Source of the DNA: DAOTVS01 sp034436375
GTDB lineage: Bacteria; Chloroflexota; Anaerolineae; SpSt-313
DNA length: 24,189 nt
Assembly: GCA_034436375.1 (NCBI GenBank)
Contig: DAOTVS010000138.1
Span: 1 to 24,189 of the forward strand
Direction of reading: 5' to 3'
Shown here: one piece after another, positions 14,968-22,667 of the stretch
Position numbering within the stretch: the first letter of the stretch is position 1
How the letters are laid out: each line of letters opens with the position of its first letter
Notes under the pieces: generated by a model
The model's input: only the letters and a program-made list of their open reading frames with translations
Databases searched by the model: none
What the model was told of the DNA's origin: nothing
Made by a program: the position numbers and the translations under genes

Positions 14968-15525
14968 TTAGACTTCCATGATCTCTTCCTGCTTGATACG
15001 GCCGAGCTCGTCCATCTCTGCGATGTATTTGTCGGTCAGCTCCTGCAGGCGGTCTTTGCCGCGGTGAAAATCATCCTCAGAGATGAGCTTTTCCTTTTCC
15101 AGGTCCTGCATGTCTTTGAGGCTATCACGGCGGACATTGCGGATGGCGACGCGACCTTCTTCTACCCGGTGATTCACGACGCGCACGAGCTCTCTGCGGC
15201 GCTCCTCAGTCAACTGGGGAACAGGCAGACGGATGACCTTGCCGTCGTTGCTCGGCGTGAGGCCCAGGTCTGACTTTAGGATTGCCTTCTCGATGGCCCC
15301 GATGGCGCTGGGGTCATAGGGCCGAATGACGAGTAATCGTGGCTCCGGGGCCGAGGTGCTGGCAAGTTGGTTGAGCGGCGTAGGCGTACCATAGTATTCC
15401 ACACGCACGCGATCGAGCAGGGCCGGAGAGGCGCGCCCGGTACGGATCGTGTTCAGATCCTCGTGCAGCACCTGTACGGCGTGCTTCATTTTTCCTTCGG
15501 CTTCTTGCAGAGCATCGTTTATCAT
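14968..15525 (-). CDS. frr: Ribosome recycling factor
   Basis: 185 aa, standard length. Splits post-termination ribosomes with EF-G. Diagnostic stretch LHEDLNTIRTGRASPALLDR, then VRVEYYGTPTPLNQLA, VIRPYDPSAIGAIEKAI and the C-terminal DRLQELTDKYIAEMDEL. AGGAGG 5 nt before the ATG. It follows pyrH by 75 nt in the canonical order. Confidence 0.98.
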   Translation of the reverse strand: MINDALQEAEGKMKHAVQVLHEDLNTIRTGRASPALLDRVRVEYYGTPTPLNQLASTSAPEPRLLVIRPYDPSAIGAIEKAILKSDLGLTPSNDGKVIRLPVPQLTEERRRELVRVVNHRVEEGRVAIRNVRRDSLKDMQDLEKEKLISEDDFHRGKDRLQELTDKYIAEMDELGRIKQEEIMEV

Positions 15526-15600
15526 CGGTCCCTCCTACAAAGGGTGCCATGGTGCAGCGAGTAGGCACCGGGAGCACCTGATGCCTGCCCGCCGCGCAGC

Positions 15601-16323
15601 TTAGCACTGACGGCTGACGAGTGTGCCGATCTTGTCGCCGGCGATCACCCGTTCCAGACTGTCGGGAGGTTGCAGCTTAAAGACGACGATGGGCAGGTTG
15701 TTGTCCATGCACAGTGACAGGGCCGTGCTATCCATGACCTTGACCCCCATATTCAGCGCCTCGATATAGCTGAGATGATCGAAGCGATGGGCATGGGGGT
15801 TGACCATCGGATCTTCATCATAGACGCCATCGACTTTGGTGGCTTTGAGCAACACCTCGGCGTCGATCTCCATGGCGCGCAGGGCAGCAGCAGTATCAGT
15901 GGTAAAGTAGGCATTGCCGGTGCCTGCGCCGAAGATCACGACCCGCCCTTTTTCCAGGTGACGGATGGCACGCCGGCGGATATAGGGTTCGGCGACTGCG
16001 CGCATCTCGATCGCCGTCTGCACCCGCGTCACAACGCCGGCGCGCTCGAGCGCATCCTGCAGGGCCAGCGAGTTCATCACGGTCGCCAGCATGCCCATAT
16101 AGTCGGCGGTGGCGCGCTCCATGCCATGCTCAAGCCCGTCCTTGCCGCGCCAGATGTTGCCGGCGCCGATGACGATAGCGAGCTGCACACCCATCCTGTG
16201 CAGCGGCTTGATCTGCTCAGCGATGGCTTCGGCCAGGCCGGGGTCGATGCCATAGCCCGTCTCTCCTGACAGAAACTCTCCGCTCAGCTTGAGAAGTACG
16301 CGCCGGTACTTCGCCTCTCCCAT
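15601..16323 (-). CDS. pyrH: UMP kinase
   Basis: 240 aa. Phosphorylates UMP to UDP; hexameric amino-acid-kinase family enzyme. Visible blocks are VLLKLSGEFLSGETGYGIDP, VIGAGNIWRG, ATADYMGMLATVMNSLALQD, FGAGTGNAYFTTDTAAALRA and KATKVDGVYDEDP. The ATG at 16323 has GGGAGG 4 nt upstream. Between tsf and frr as usual; a 188-bp spacer precedes it. Confidence 0.97.
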   Translation of the reverse strand: MGEAKYRRVLLKLSGEFLSGETGYGIDPGLAEAIAEQIKPLHRMGVQLAIVIGAGNIWRGKDGLEHGMERATADYMGMLATVMNSLALQDALERAGVVTRVQTAIEMRAVAEPYIRRRAIRHLEKGRVVIFGAGTGNAYFTTDTAAALRAMEIDAEVLLKATKVDGVYDEDPMVNPHAHRFDHLSYIEALNMGVKVMDSTALSLCMDNNLPIVVFKLQPPDSLERVIAGDKIGTLVSRQC

Positions 16324-16511
16324 GGGACCTCCCGCAAAATGGGTTCGTTTCGTAGCGATTGCTCAGGCCGGGTACAAGAGTAGGACGCGGATAAGCGCAG
16401 AGAACGCTCATTCTTGCGAACCCCGCTCCAAGACGTTGCTGTCGCGACCATCCCGAGGGCCCCGCGACTCATGCATCCGCGTCCCATCTCTCTGGCTGAG
16501 TAGCCAGGTTT
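16324..16511. other. tsf-pyrH spacer
   Basis: 188 bp with no supported gene. A small perfect hairpin (16494-16509: 6-bp arms, 4-nt loop) begins two nucleotides after the tsf stop, again with no U-tract. No promoter of quality was seen on the minus strand. Confidence 0.5.
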
Positions 16512-17120
16512 CTATTCTTCAGGCGTTTCTTCGCCGATGGCAAACCGGGCAAAGCGGCGCACCACAATGTTCTCGCCGATCTTGGCGATGAGCTGGGTGA
16601 CCAGGTCGCCGACCTTGACGGACTCGTCCTTGATGAACGGCTGTTGCATCAGGCAGGCCTGCTCGTAGAACTTGCTCAGTTTGCCCTGGATGATGCTCTC
16701 GACGACCTGGGGTGGCTTGTTCTGGTCGGCCAGCTCAGTGCGCCAGACATCCTTCTTCGCCTCGATCACAGCAGCCGGCACGTCCTCGGCGCTGACGTAA
16801 AGCGGGTTGGTAGCAGCCACCTGCATGGCCAGGTCGTGCGCCAGGTTCTTGAAATCGGGCGTGCGCGCCACGAAATCCGTCTCGCAATCGAGCTCGACCA
16901 GCGAGGCCACTTTGGCGCCCGGGTGCACATAGGCCTCAATGAGGCCATCTTTGGCGACACGGGTCGCCTTTTTAGCGGCGACCGCCAGCCCCTGCTCGCG
17001 CAACAGGGCGATAGCCTTGTCCATATCGCCCAGGCACTTGTCCAAGGCCCTTTTGCAATCGAGGACGCCGGCGCCAGTCTTTTCGCGCAGGCTCTTGACC
17101 ATTTCGGATGTGATTGCCAT
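16512..17120 (-). CDS. tsf: Elongation factor Ts, short form
   Basis: 202 aa, the compact Thermus-like length rather than the about 280 aa of E. coli. Nucleotide exchange factor for EF-Tu. The N-terminal UBA-like domain carries SLREKTGAGVLDCKRAL; the core has EAYVHPGAKVASLVELDCET followed by DFVART, containing the TDFVA block that contacts EF-Tu. The C-terminal portion is brief (GENIVVRRFARFAIGE). AGAGGA precedes the ATG. Second gene after rpsB. Confidence 0.97.
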   Translation of the reverse strand: MAITSEMVKSLREKTGAGVLDCKRALDKCLGDMDKAIALLREQGLAVAAKKATRVAKDGLIEAYVHPGAKVASLVELDCETDFVARTPDFKNLAHDLAMQVAATNPLYVSAEDVPAAVIEAKKDVWRTELADQNKPPQVVESIIQGKLSKFYEQACLMQQPFIKDESVKVGDLVTQLIAKIGENIVVRRFARFAIGEETPEE

Positions 17121-17172
17121 GAATCTTCCTCTTTCAGATGCGTACTACGTTCATCGTTGGGGTATAGCACAG

Positions 17173-17199
17173 CGCAGGTGAGCCTGGGGCTCACCTGCG
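17173..17199 (-). promoter_or_regulatory. Strong hairpin in rpsB-tsf spacer
   Basis: Perfect 12-bp GC-rich arms (17173-17184, 17188-17199) with a 3-nt loop start 17 nt after the rpsB stop. No U-tract follows on the coding strand. By analogy with the attenuating rpsB-tsf spacer of E. coli it could tune the S2:EF-Ts ratio; that role is inference. Confidence 0.7.
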
Positions 17200-17216
17200 G
17201 TTTGGATCACGGTTGA

Positions 17217-18053
17217 TTACTCGTTGTCTGGCTCAAAGGGGCCATAGGAACCGGGACTTCCGGCAGACGATTCCTCGCCAGTCGCCTCCGCTGCCTCCTC
17301 CGGGCTGCCGAACTTGGCGGTGTACTCAGCTTCGGGCGCTTCCTCTTCGGCCTCGGCCATGATCACGCCGCGCATCTGTTGGCCCTCGATCACGGCGTCA
17401 GCCATCTTGCCGGTGATCAGACGAATAGCGCGGATGGCGTCATCGTTGGCCGGAATGACATAATCAATCGGGTCAGGGTCGCAGTTGGTGTCGACCATGG
17501 CCACGATGGGGATACCCAACGACTTGGCCTCAGCGACAGCGTTCACTTCACGCCGCACGTCGGCAATGAACAGGGCGTCGGGCAAACGGCGCAGGTTCCT
17601 CAGACCGCCCAGGCGATGCTGCAGCTTTTCCAGCTCACGCTCTCGCGTGAGCCCTTCCTTCTTGGTCATTTGCTGAAAGTCGCCGCGCTCCTTGGCCTGC
17701 TCGAGGCTGAGCAGGGTATCGATACGCGAGCGAATGGTGCGGAAATTGGTCATGGTGCCGCCCAGCCAGCGCTCGTTCACAAAGGGCATGCCGCAGCGCT
17801 GGGCTTCCTGGGTAATGGTCTCCTGGGCCTGTTTCTTGGTGCCCACAAAGAGCACTGTGCCGCCCTCGGCCGACACATCACGCAAGAACTCATAGGCCTT
17901 GTCGATGTGCGTGATGGTTTGCTGCAGGTCGATAATGTGGATCCCGTTGCGCTCTGTGAAGATATAGGAGCGCATCTTGGGGTTCCAGCGCTTCGAGCGA
18001 TGGCCGAAATGCACACCGGCTTCGAGCAGTTGCTTCATACTGACGACGGGCAT
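17217..18053 (-). CDS. rpsB: 30S ribosomal protein S2
   Basis: 278 aa. Opens MPVVSMKQLLEAGVHFGHRS, then RWNPKMRSYIF, FVGTKKQAQETI, NERWLGGTMTNFRTI, GGLRNLRRLPDALFIADV and DTNCDPDPIDYVIPANDDA, all classic S2. An acidic, Ser/Gly-rich tail of about 40 aa extends beyond the conserved core. AGGAGG 7 nt before the ATG. First gene of the rpsB-tsf-pyrH-frr-uppS-cdsA cluster. Confidence 0.98.
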   Translation of the reverse strand: MPVVSMKQLLEAGVHFGHRSKRWNPKMRSYIFTERNGIHIIDLQQTITHIDKAYEFLRDVSAEGGTVLFVGTKKQAQETITQEAQRCGMPFVNERWLGGTMTNFRTIRSRIDTLLSLEQAKERGDFQQMTKKEGLTRERELEKLQHRLGGLRNLRRLPDALFIADVRREVNAVAEAKSLGIPIVAMVDTNCDPDPIDYVIPANDDAIRAIRLITGKMADAVIEGQQMRGVIMAEAEEEAPEAEYTAKFGSPEEAAEATGEESSAGSPGSYGPFEPDNE

Positions 18054-18190
18054 GGTTGGTTGATCCTCCTGTTATTCGTTGTTTCCGCCGCCCCCATCAT
18101 CCTGCACGAGGACCCGGTATGCCCGAATGCCCCAGGCACGACTCGTACAGTCAGGGGGCGTGTGTGTTCAGAACCTGAACCCGAAGGACA

Positions 18191-18219
18191 AGTATACTCG
18201 AATCGAGGCTGGCGCGCAA
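18191..18219 (-). promoter_or_regulatory. Candidate rpsB promoter
   Basis: On the minus strand, TTGCGC (18214-18219), a 17-bp spacer and TATACT (18191-18196). The -10 is good and the -35 matches only its TTG. It would give a leader of about 130 nt before rpsB. Confidence 0.45.
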
Positions 18220-18375
18220 ACAGACGCGGCATTGGGGGGCATCCAAGATATATCAGCGAGTTCACAGCTAACAGGCTGCCGTCAGAGGCGCTTTGCCCTG
18301 GCAACCGGGCTCTACGCTTCGCGCAGCCCGGTACAGGGCCTTTTGGGGGCGGCCCGACATGCCTGCCCCCTTTTC

Positions 18376-18427
18376 CCGGGTTGAGGCCGGGCGGCAGCGT
18401 GGTGGAATAGCCGGCTGCAACCCGGGC
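18376..18427. terminator. Imperfect 16-bp hairpin after CpXC gene
   Basis: Arms 18376-18391 and 18412-18427 pair at 14 of 16 positions around a 20-nt loop. It lies about 40 nt past the CpXC stop. No U-tract follows, so a terminator role is only likely by position. Confidence 0.4.
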
Positions 18428-18465
18428 GGCGGATACGGATCTTGGATGCACCCCGGCATTGGGCG

Positions 18466-19896
18466 CTAGACCTCGGTGAACCCCGGCTCCAGGCTCTGAC
18501 CGCTCGCATGAGCCTGCGCAGCCTGCACCTCTGCCAGAATGGTTTCGAGGCGCTTGTAGGCCTCGCCCTGCCCCTGCTCCTGCAGTTCTTCACGCAGGTC
18601 GCTGATGAGGGCGACGAGCTGATCGTTGAGCAGGGGGGCGTTGGCGGCGAGGATGGCCTGGCGATCCGCCGGCTTTTCCGTGCCAAGCAGATTGTTGACC
18701 AGGCGCAGTTCGGGCGGCATGGCAGCAGCCAGCCCGGCCAGGATATTGCTGCGCAGTTGATCCAGCTTGCCGGAGCGCTCGATGTTGCCCTCACGCCTTG
18801 CAGCCTGGAGGGCGGCCTGCAGGGTGTTCAGGAACATGTTGTCGATGCGGTTCAGCCGCTGGCGGATGGCCAGGGCCTGGTCGGGGGCACCCAAAAGCTC
18901 CTCGATCAGGCGCAGGTCCTCCTGTTGGGCGGCCTGAATGGCCTTGTCCTGCTGCTCGATGACAGCCAGGAGCCGGCTGCGCAGCGTCTCTAGTTGGCCG
19001 GCCCGCTCCGAGTCGCCACGGGCCCGCGCCTGGTCGAGCTGATCAGTCAGCTCTTGGAAAAAGCTGTACTGGAAGAATTGGCGGTTGAGGACGACCATGG
19101 CCGCAAAGGCCTCTTCGTCGCTCAGCATGGGCAGCAATTTGTCGATCGCCTCGACTACGGTTGTCTCGGGCGGCAGGGGCTGCGGGATGCGGGCTGCCAG
19201 GTCTGGCTCTCGCAGTAGCGCATCGCGCAGTTGGAGCAGCAACTGGCTGCCCTGGGTATCGCCGGCCATCTCTGACTCTTGCGCAGCCGAGACGAGCGTG
19301 GCCAGGAAGGTATAGTCGAGACGCTCCCAGTTCTCTTCGATCAGCCGCTGCAGGGCGACGGGGTCGTTCACCGCGCGCACCATATCCTCCAGCAACTGGA
19401 GCCGGCGGTTTTCCTCATCCATCATCTCGCGGGTAATGCCGTCGGCTTCGAGGATGACCTCGGCCAGGCGCTGGCGGCTGAGGATCGTCTGCGGGTTCAG
19501 GAAGTAGCCCTTGCGCTGTTCCTGAGGGACAGAGCGCATGACGGCCTGCACCAGGCTGCCGATGATGCGCTGCTGCTGGTCGGCCGGCAGGTTGAGCTGC
19601 GAGGGCACGAGCACCAGCAGCAGTTCTTTGTTTGGGTCATGGTAGATCAGGGGTACATCCAGCAGGGCCACGGCGCCGCAGGCCGGGCACTCGGCCCGGT
19701 TCAACTGGCCGCTCAAGAGGGCGGCCTTGAGTTGAGGGAATCGCCCCACATCGAGCACGTTGATGATCGGCGCGGTGAAGGGCGTCCGGCACTGCGGGCA
19801 CTGCACCTGCACGCCCGAGGCCCCACCTTGGCCGGCGCCTCCGCTCGGGTTGGGCGCTTTGGGGCTGGAATTAGGGGTCAACAGGATACCACTCAT
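18466..19896 (-). CDS. CpXC-domain protein with four helical repeats
   Basis: 476 aa. After a Pro/Gly-rich start, a CpXC zinc-ribbon-like domain begins at VQCPQC (Cys33, Cys36) with a second pair CPAC (Cys70, Cys73) and the family's VPLIYHDPNKELLLVLVPSQ. The rest is Gln/Leu-rich helix. I see four divergent repeats of about 75-80 aa, starting near 178, 260, 337 and 404, each with a FL-x-TL-like block and three ending in G(D/N)-x-x-R/G-S-x-L-x-x-LR-x-x-L. No enzyme motif, signal peptide or TM helix, so probably a cytoplasmic scaffold. GGAG 6 nt before the ATG; only 2 nt after the PHP gene, so clearly its operon partner. Confidence 0.85.
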   Translation of the reverse strand: MSGILLTPNSSPKAPNPSGGAGQGGASGVQVQCPQCRTPFTAPIINVLDVGRFPQLKAALLSGQLNRAECPACGAVALLDVPLIYHDPNKELLLVLVPSQLNLPADQQQRIIGSLVQAVMRSVPQEQRKGYFLNPQTILSRQRLAEVILEADGITREMMDEENRRLQLLEDMVRAVNDPVALQRLIEENWERLDYTFLATLVSAAQESEMAGDTQGSQLLLQLRDALLREPDLAARIPQPLPPETTVVEAIDKLLPMLSDEEAFAAMVVLNRQFFQYSFFQELTDQLDQARARGDSERAGQLETLRSRLLAVIEQQDKAIQAAQQEDLRLIEELLGAPDQALAIRQRLNRIDNMFLNTLQAALQAARREGNIERSGKLDQLRSNILAGLAAAMPPELRLVNNLLGTEKPADRQAILAANAPLLNDQLVALISDLREELQEQGQGEAYKRLETILAEVQAAQAHASGQSLEPGFTEV

Positions 19897-19898
19897 AT

Positions 19899-20570
19899 CT
19901 ATCTCCGTTCACTTGCTCGCGATAACAGGTTAGCTGGGTGAGTGCGGATGGCCGCTTCGGCCTCGGCCTCACTCAGGCCGGCCGCCAGGGCCACACGGCG
20001 GGCGGTGGCCAGGTCGATCAGGTCCGAGGGAGAATGCGTGTCGGTATTGACCAGCAGTGGTGCGCCCGCCTGGCGCGCCAGGGCAGCCACACGGCCATTG
20101 CCCAGGCTGTGGCCCTTGCGGGCGCTGATCTCCAGGTAGATGCCGTGCTTGGCCGCCAGCGCCGCCTCTTCCTCCGTCAAGAGCCCCGGATGGGCCAAAA
20201 TGTCCACATCCGGGCACTCGAGGGCAGCGTGGTTGGTGCCGGGGGCGACTGGCTCCACCAGCGTCTCGCCGTGGACCACCACGATCTGAGCGCCGGCCTC
20301 CTTCGCGCGCCGGGCCAGGCGAGCGATGGAGCGCGGGGCCACGTGGGTCAGCTCCACGCCGACGAGAATGGGAAAGGCATAGTCGGCGCCCTGGTCCGCC
20401 ACCAGCCGGCGCAGCGAGTCGATCACAAACTCCAGGTTGCTGGAGTCCACGTGATCAGCAAAGCTCAGGCCCGCGCAGCCCAACACCTCCGCCCGGCGCA
20501 ACACCTCCGTAGGGAGGAGCTCGCCGTCGCTCAGTGTGGTGTGAATATGAAAGTCAATGCGGCCGTCCAT
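19899..20570 (-). CDS. PHP-domain metal-dependent phosphoesterase (histidinol-phosphatase/PolX-like)
   Basis: 223 aa. A complete PHP domain with metal ligands in order: DFHIHTTLSDG (His8, His10, Asp15), SFADH (His40), VGVELTH (Glu73), VVVHGE (His100), DILAHPG (His127) and NTDTHS (Asp177, His179). No polymerase or other domain. Cytoplasmic hydrolase of a phosphorylated small molecule or nucleotide; substrate not predictable. The ATG at 20570 has GAGG 6 nt upstream and sits exactly at the start of the conserved domain. A longer open frame to 21746 is antisense to the Hsp70-like gene and is rejected. First gene of a two-gene operon with the CpXC protein, under the promoter at 20649-20677. Confidence 0.9.
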   Translation of the reverse strand: MDGRIDFHIHTTLSDGELLPTEVLRRAEVLGCAGLSFADHVDSSNLEFVIDSLRRLVADQGADYAFPILVGVELTHVAPRSIARLARRAKEAGAQIVVVHGETLVEPVAPGTNHAALECPDVDILAHPGLLTEEEAALAAKHGIYLEISARKGHSLGNGRVAALARQAGAPLLVNTDTHSPSDLIDLATARRVALAAGLSEAEAEAAIRTHPANLLSRASERR

Positions 20571-20648
20571 CCGCAGCCTCACCTCTACCGGACAAGAAAC
20601 GCGGCGCACGTCCGCCCGGAAACCAATGCAGCGGGCGGCAATCGATAC

Positions 20649-20677
20649 ATTATGCCATGCCTGCAGGGGGTTGTCAA
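20649..20677 (-). promoter_or_regulatory. Promoter for PHP-CpXC operon
   Basis: On the minus strand, perfect TTGACA (20672-20677), a 17-bp spacer and CATAAT (20649-20654, five of six). The transcription start would lie about 70 nt before the PHP ATG. Confidence 0.8.
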
Positions 20678-20711
20678 TTGCAGATTCGTCCCGAGAATAG
20701 ACATAATAACA

Positions 20712-20740
20712 TTGACAATGCGGGGAGAGTGTTATATAAT
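20712..20740 (+). promoter_or_regulatory. Perfect consensus sigma-70 promoter, divergent
   Basis: TTGACA (20712-20717), a 17-bp spacer and TATAAT (20735-20740): both hexamers and the spacing are full consensus. It drives the Hsp70-like gene with a leader of roughly 135 nt. A 7-bp inverted repeat with a 5-nt centre (20762-20780) lies in the early leader and could be an operator. The two divergent -35 elements form an 8-bp dyad (20671-20678 / 20711-20718). Confidence 0.88.
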
Positions 20741-20882
20741 AATCGGCCGCGTATCTTGCTAGATGCCATGATCTGGCATCCGGCTGCATGCCACTATCCG
20801 TGCCCAAGTTCCCCGTGCTTGCGCTTCCTATGTCTGACCTGATTTCCACTTGTTCTACTAGTGTATGATCGTGGAGGACGGC

Positions 20883-22265
20883 GTGAGAATCGGCATCGAC
20901 TTTGGCACCACCAACTCCAGTGCCGGTTATTGCGATGGCACAGCAGTCCATCTGATCCCCCTGGAAGGCGAAGCCACGGTCATGCCTTCCATGATCTACA
21001 TCACCCGGGAGGGCGAGCAACTCCTTGGCCATGAGGCCATCCGCCTCTATCTCCAGCAGGATACGGGGAGGCCGGCCACGTTCAGGCCCTTCGCTATGGG
21101 CGCCCTGGCAGAGGTCCACTCGGAGCTGGTCGTCATCCGGCGCGTCTACAGCCTGGTCGACACCTCGGCGCCGGGGCAGCTCTTCCAATCGGTAAAGAGT
21201 GCCTTGCGCGATCCGGATTTCACCGGCACGCGCGTGTTCGACCGCTACTACAGCCTGGAGGAGCTCATTGCCATCGTGTTGGGCCATGTTCGGCGCCGGG
21301 CTGAGGCGCACCTGGGCGGCAGGGTCGACTCGGTGCTCTTTGGCCGGCCGGTGACCTATGCTGATCGTGGCCTGCCTCCGGAGACCTCTGCCACGGTCGA
21401 ACGGGCGGCGGCCTCGCGTATGGCCCGCGCCGCGCACCTGGCAGGGTTTCGCGACATCGAGTTTGCTTTCGAGCCGGTGGCTGCTGCCCATTCCTGGGCC
21501 GAGAGGGCCGGCCGGGAAGCGATGGTGTTCGTGTTCGATTTCGGCGGCGGCACGCTCGATCTCGCTGTGATACGCCTGCACCCGGAAGGGCGGGCGGAAA
21601 CCCTCGCCACCAGCGGCCTCTTGCTGGGGGGCGACGATCTGGACAGCCGGTTGGTGCTCAGGCTGGCGAGGCATTTCGGCGCCGGCACCACCTATGGCCC
21701 TGAGCGGCTCCCCTTTCCGGACCACATGCTGGACTATATGGCCCACTGGCAGACGATCCCCATTCTCTCTCGCCCTCCCTTCATCCAGACCATCAGGAGC
21801 ATGCGTCGGGAAAGCAGCGCTCCCGTGGCCATCGCGGCGCTGGAGTGCCTGGTCTCGAGGAACTATGGCTTTCAGTTGTTCCAGGAGGTCGAGCGCGGGC
21901 GTGGGGCCCGAGTTCCGGGTGGCCGATATCCGGGGCCTGGGCTACCAGGAGGAATTCGACGCCGTCACCTGGATCGAGCCCTCGTTCTTCAGCGAGGGGA
22001 TGGCCCACATCATCTAGCAGCGCGTAGGCCGGCGTTTCCATACCTGGCCTCCCTGTGTTTGCCCCACAGAGTGCCCGAAACGGGTGACTGGGACTCCTAT
22101 CATCGCCAGGTTCAGGCCGGCCCCTGCTTCATCCGGCAGGATGTGTTAAGGCTATCCGAGGGTGAGCGAGCATCTATCGCGGCGCGCATCCGCCGGCGGA
22201 TTGTACAGGGGGGGCAACACCTGGTGACGTGCGCCAGGCGTGTGCAGGGAGGCGGCTCGCGGTAA
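20883..22265 (+). CDS. Truncated Hsp70-like (YegD-type) protein with chimeric tail
   Basis: 460 aa from the preferred GTG, which has GGAGG 5 nt upstream; an ATG six codons earlier (20865) is the alternative. The actin-like ATPase half is clear: phosphate-1 IGIDFGTTNSSAGYCDGT at the N-terminus, connect-1 ARAAHLAGFRDIEFAFEPVA, and phosphate-2 FVFDFGGGTLDLAVI (about 214-230). Homology continues to FQLFQEVER (about 21896). There the family should proceed to the connect-2 and adenosine motifs (RTGGSS-like), but the frame turns into Arg/Gly/Pro-rich sequence that looks like out-of-frame reading. The ATPase is therefore incomplete and the gene is probably a pseudogene despite its open frame. Its strong promoter is intact. 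Confidence 0.75.
   Translation: MRIGIDFGTTNSSAGYCDGTAVHLIPLEGEATVMPSMIYITREGEQLLGHEAIRLYLQQDTGRPATFRPFAMGALAEVHSELVVIRRVYSLVDTSAPGQLFQSVKSALRDPDFTGTRVFDRYYSLEELIAIVLGHVRRRAEAHLGGRVDSVLFGRPVTYADRGLPPETSATVERAAASRMARAAHLAGFRDIEFAFEPVAAAHSWAERAGREAMVFVFDFGGGTLDLAVIRLHPEGRAETLATSGLLLGGDDLDSRLVLRLARHFGAGTTYGPERLPFPDHMLDYMAHWQTIPILSRPPFIQTIRSMRRESSAPVAIAALECLVSRNYGFQLFQEVERGRGARVPGGRYPGPGLPGGIRRRHLDRALVLQRGDGPHHLAARRPAFPYLASLCLPHRVPETGDWDSYHRQVQAGPCFIRQDVLRLSEGERASIAARIRRRIVQGGQHLVTCARRVQGGGSR
21901..22265 (+). pseudogene. Decayed gene remnant, possibly a SAM-dependent methyltransferase
   Basis: A different frame from the Hsp70 part gives VADIRGLGYQEEFDAVTWIE followed by PSFFSEGMAHII and a stop (22015-22017). 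The next protein-like stretch is back in the Hsp70 frame: YLASLCLPHRVPETGDWDSY, then GPCFIRQDVLRLSEGE and QHLVTCARRV before the stop at 22263. The acidic strand plus EEFDAVTW pattern resembles motifs of class I methyltransferases. I read this as the 3' part of a second gene, frameshifted around 22000-22030 and joined to the Hsp70-like gene by a deletion near 21896. The family assignment is tentative. Confidence 0.4.
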
Positions 22266-22667
22266 ACCCACGCGAGGCGAAGACCGGGGCTCGCATTCGG
22301 GTGGCGTAGTCATGCTGAGCGGGCATAGCGGCCTCATGTCATGGCGAGAGTTCCCCAAGCGAAGCATCTCCGCCGGATGAAGCAGCAGGCCCGTTGAGCC
22401 CGCTGACGGCAGACCATGTGGCCTGTTGGACCCGAAATGAGCCCAGGGTGGTCTGGGGATGATGTTGGCCGCCTGCCGATGGCATCACTGCGCGATAGAG
22501 GCCCGCCATGCCGGAGCCGGGATGCTTCGCTTGAGCGATACGGTTGGCAGCCCATCTTGCACGCTCGAGCGAGGCCGCCCGGGGCTGAAAGCCGCCGGGC
22601 TTGAAAGGGCAAAGCCCTCCGGGCTCGTGCCGCAAGCTCTATACTCGTTGCAGGCGAGGTAAAGGCC
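22266..22667. repeat. Repeat-bearing spacer
   Basis: About 400 bp with no supported gene. It holds a perfect 13-bp inverted repeat, CAAGCGAAGCATC at 22356-22368 and its complement at 22521-22533, with imperfect extension of the arms. A related-looking GTCATGCTGAGCG lies near 22309. Close to the GNAT gene is a cluster of GGGCT/AGCCC units (about 22573-22625) able to form nested hairpins. This resembles small dispersed intergenic repeats or a MITE remnant. No transposase is present. Confidence 0.55.

Larger units (their letters stand above)
18054..18465. other. Long spacer upstream of rpsB
   Basis: About 410 bp without a supported gene. It should hold the rpsB promoter and leader on the minus strand and the 3' end of the CpXC transcript. 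It contains the promoter candidate at 18191-18219 and the hairpin at 18376-18427; the rest is GC-rich and unexplained. Confidence 0.6.

Noticed and set aside
17379..18410. 343-codon plus-strand frame over rpsB and its leader
   Set aside because: Antisense to S2; no domain, no ribosome binding site.
20571..21746. N-terminal extension of the PHP frame
   Set aside because: Antisense to the Hsp70-like gene and crosses both promoters; the conserved PHP domain begins exactly at the ATG at 20570.
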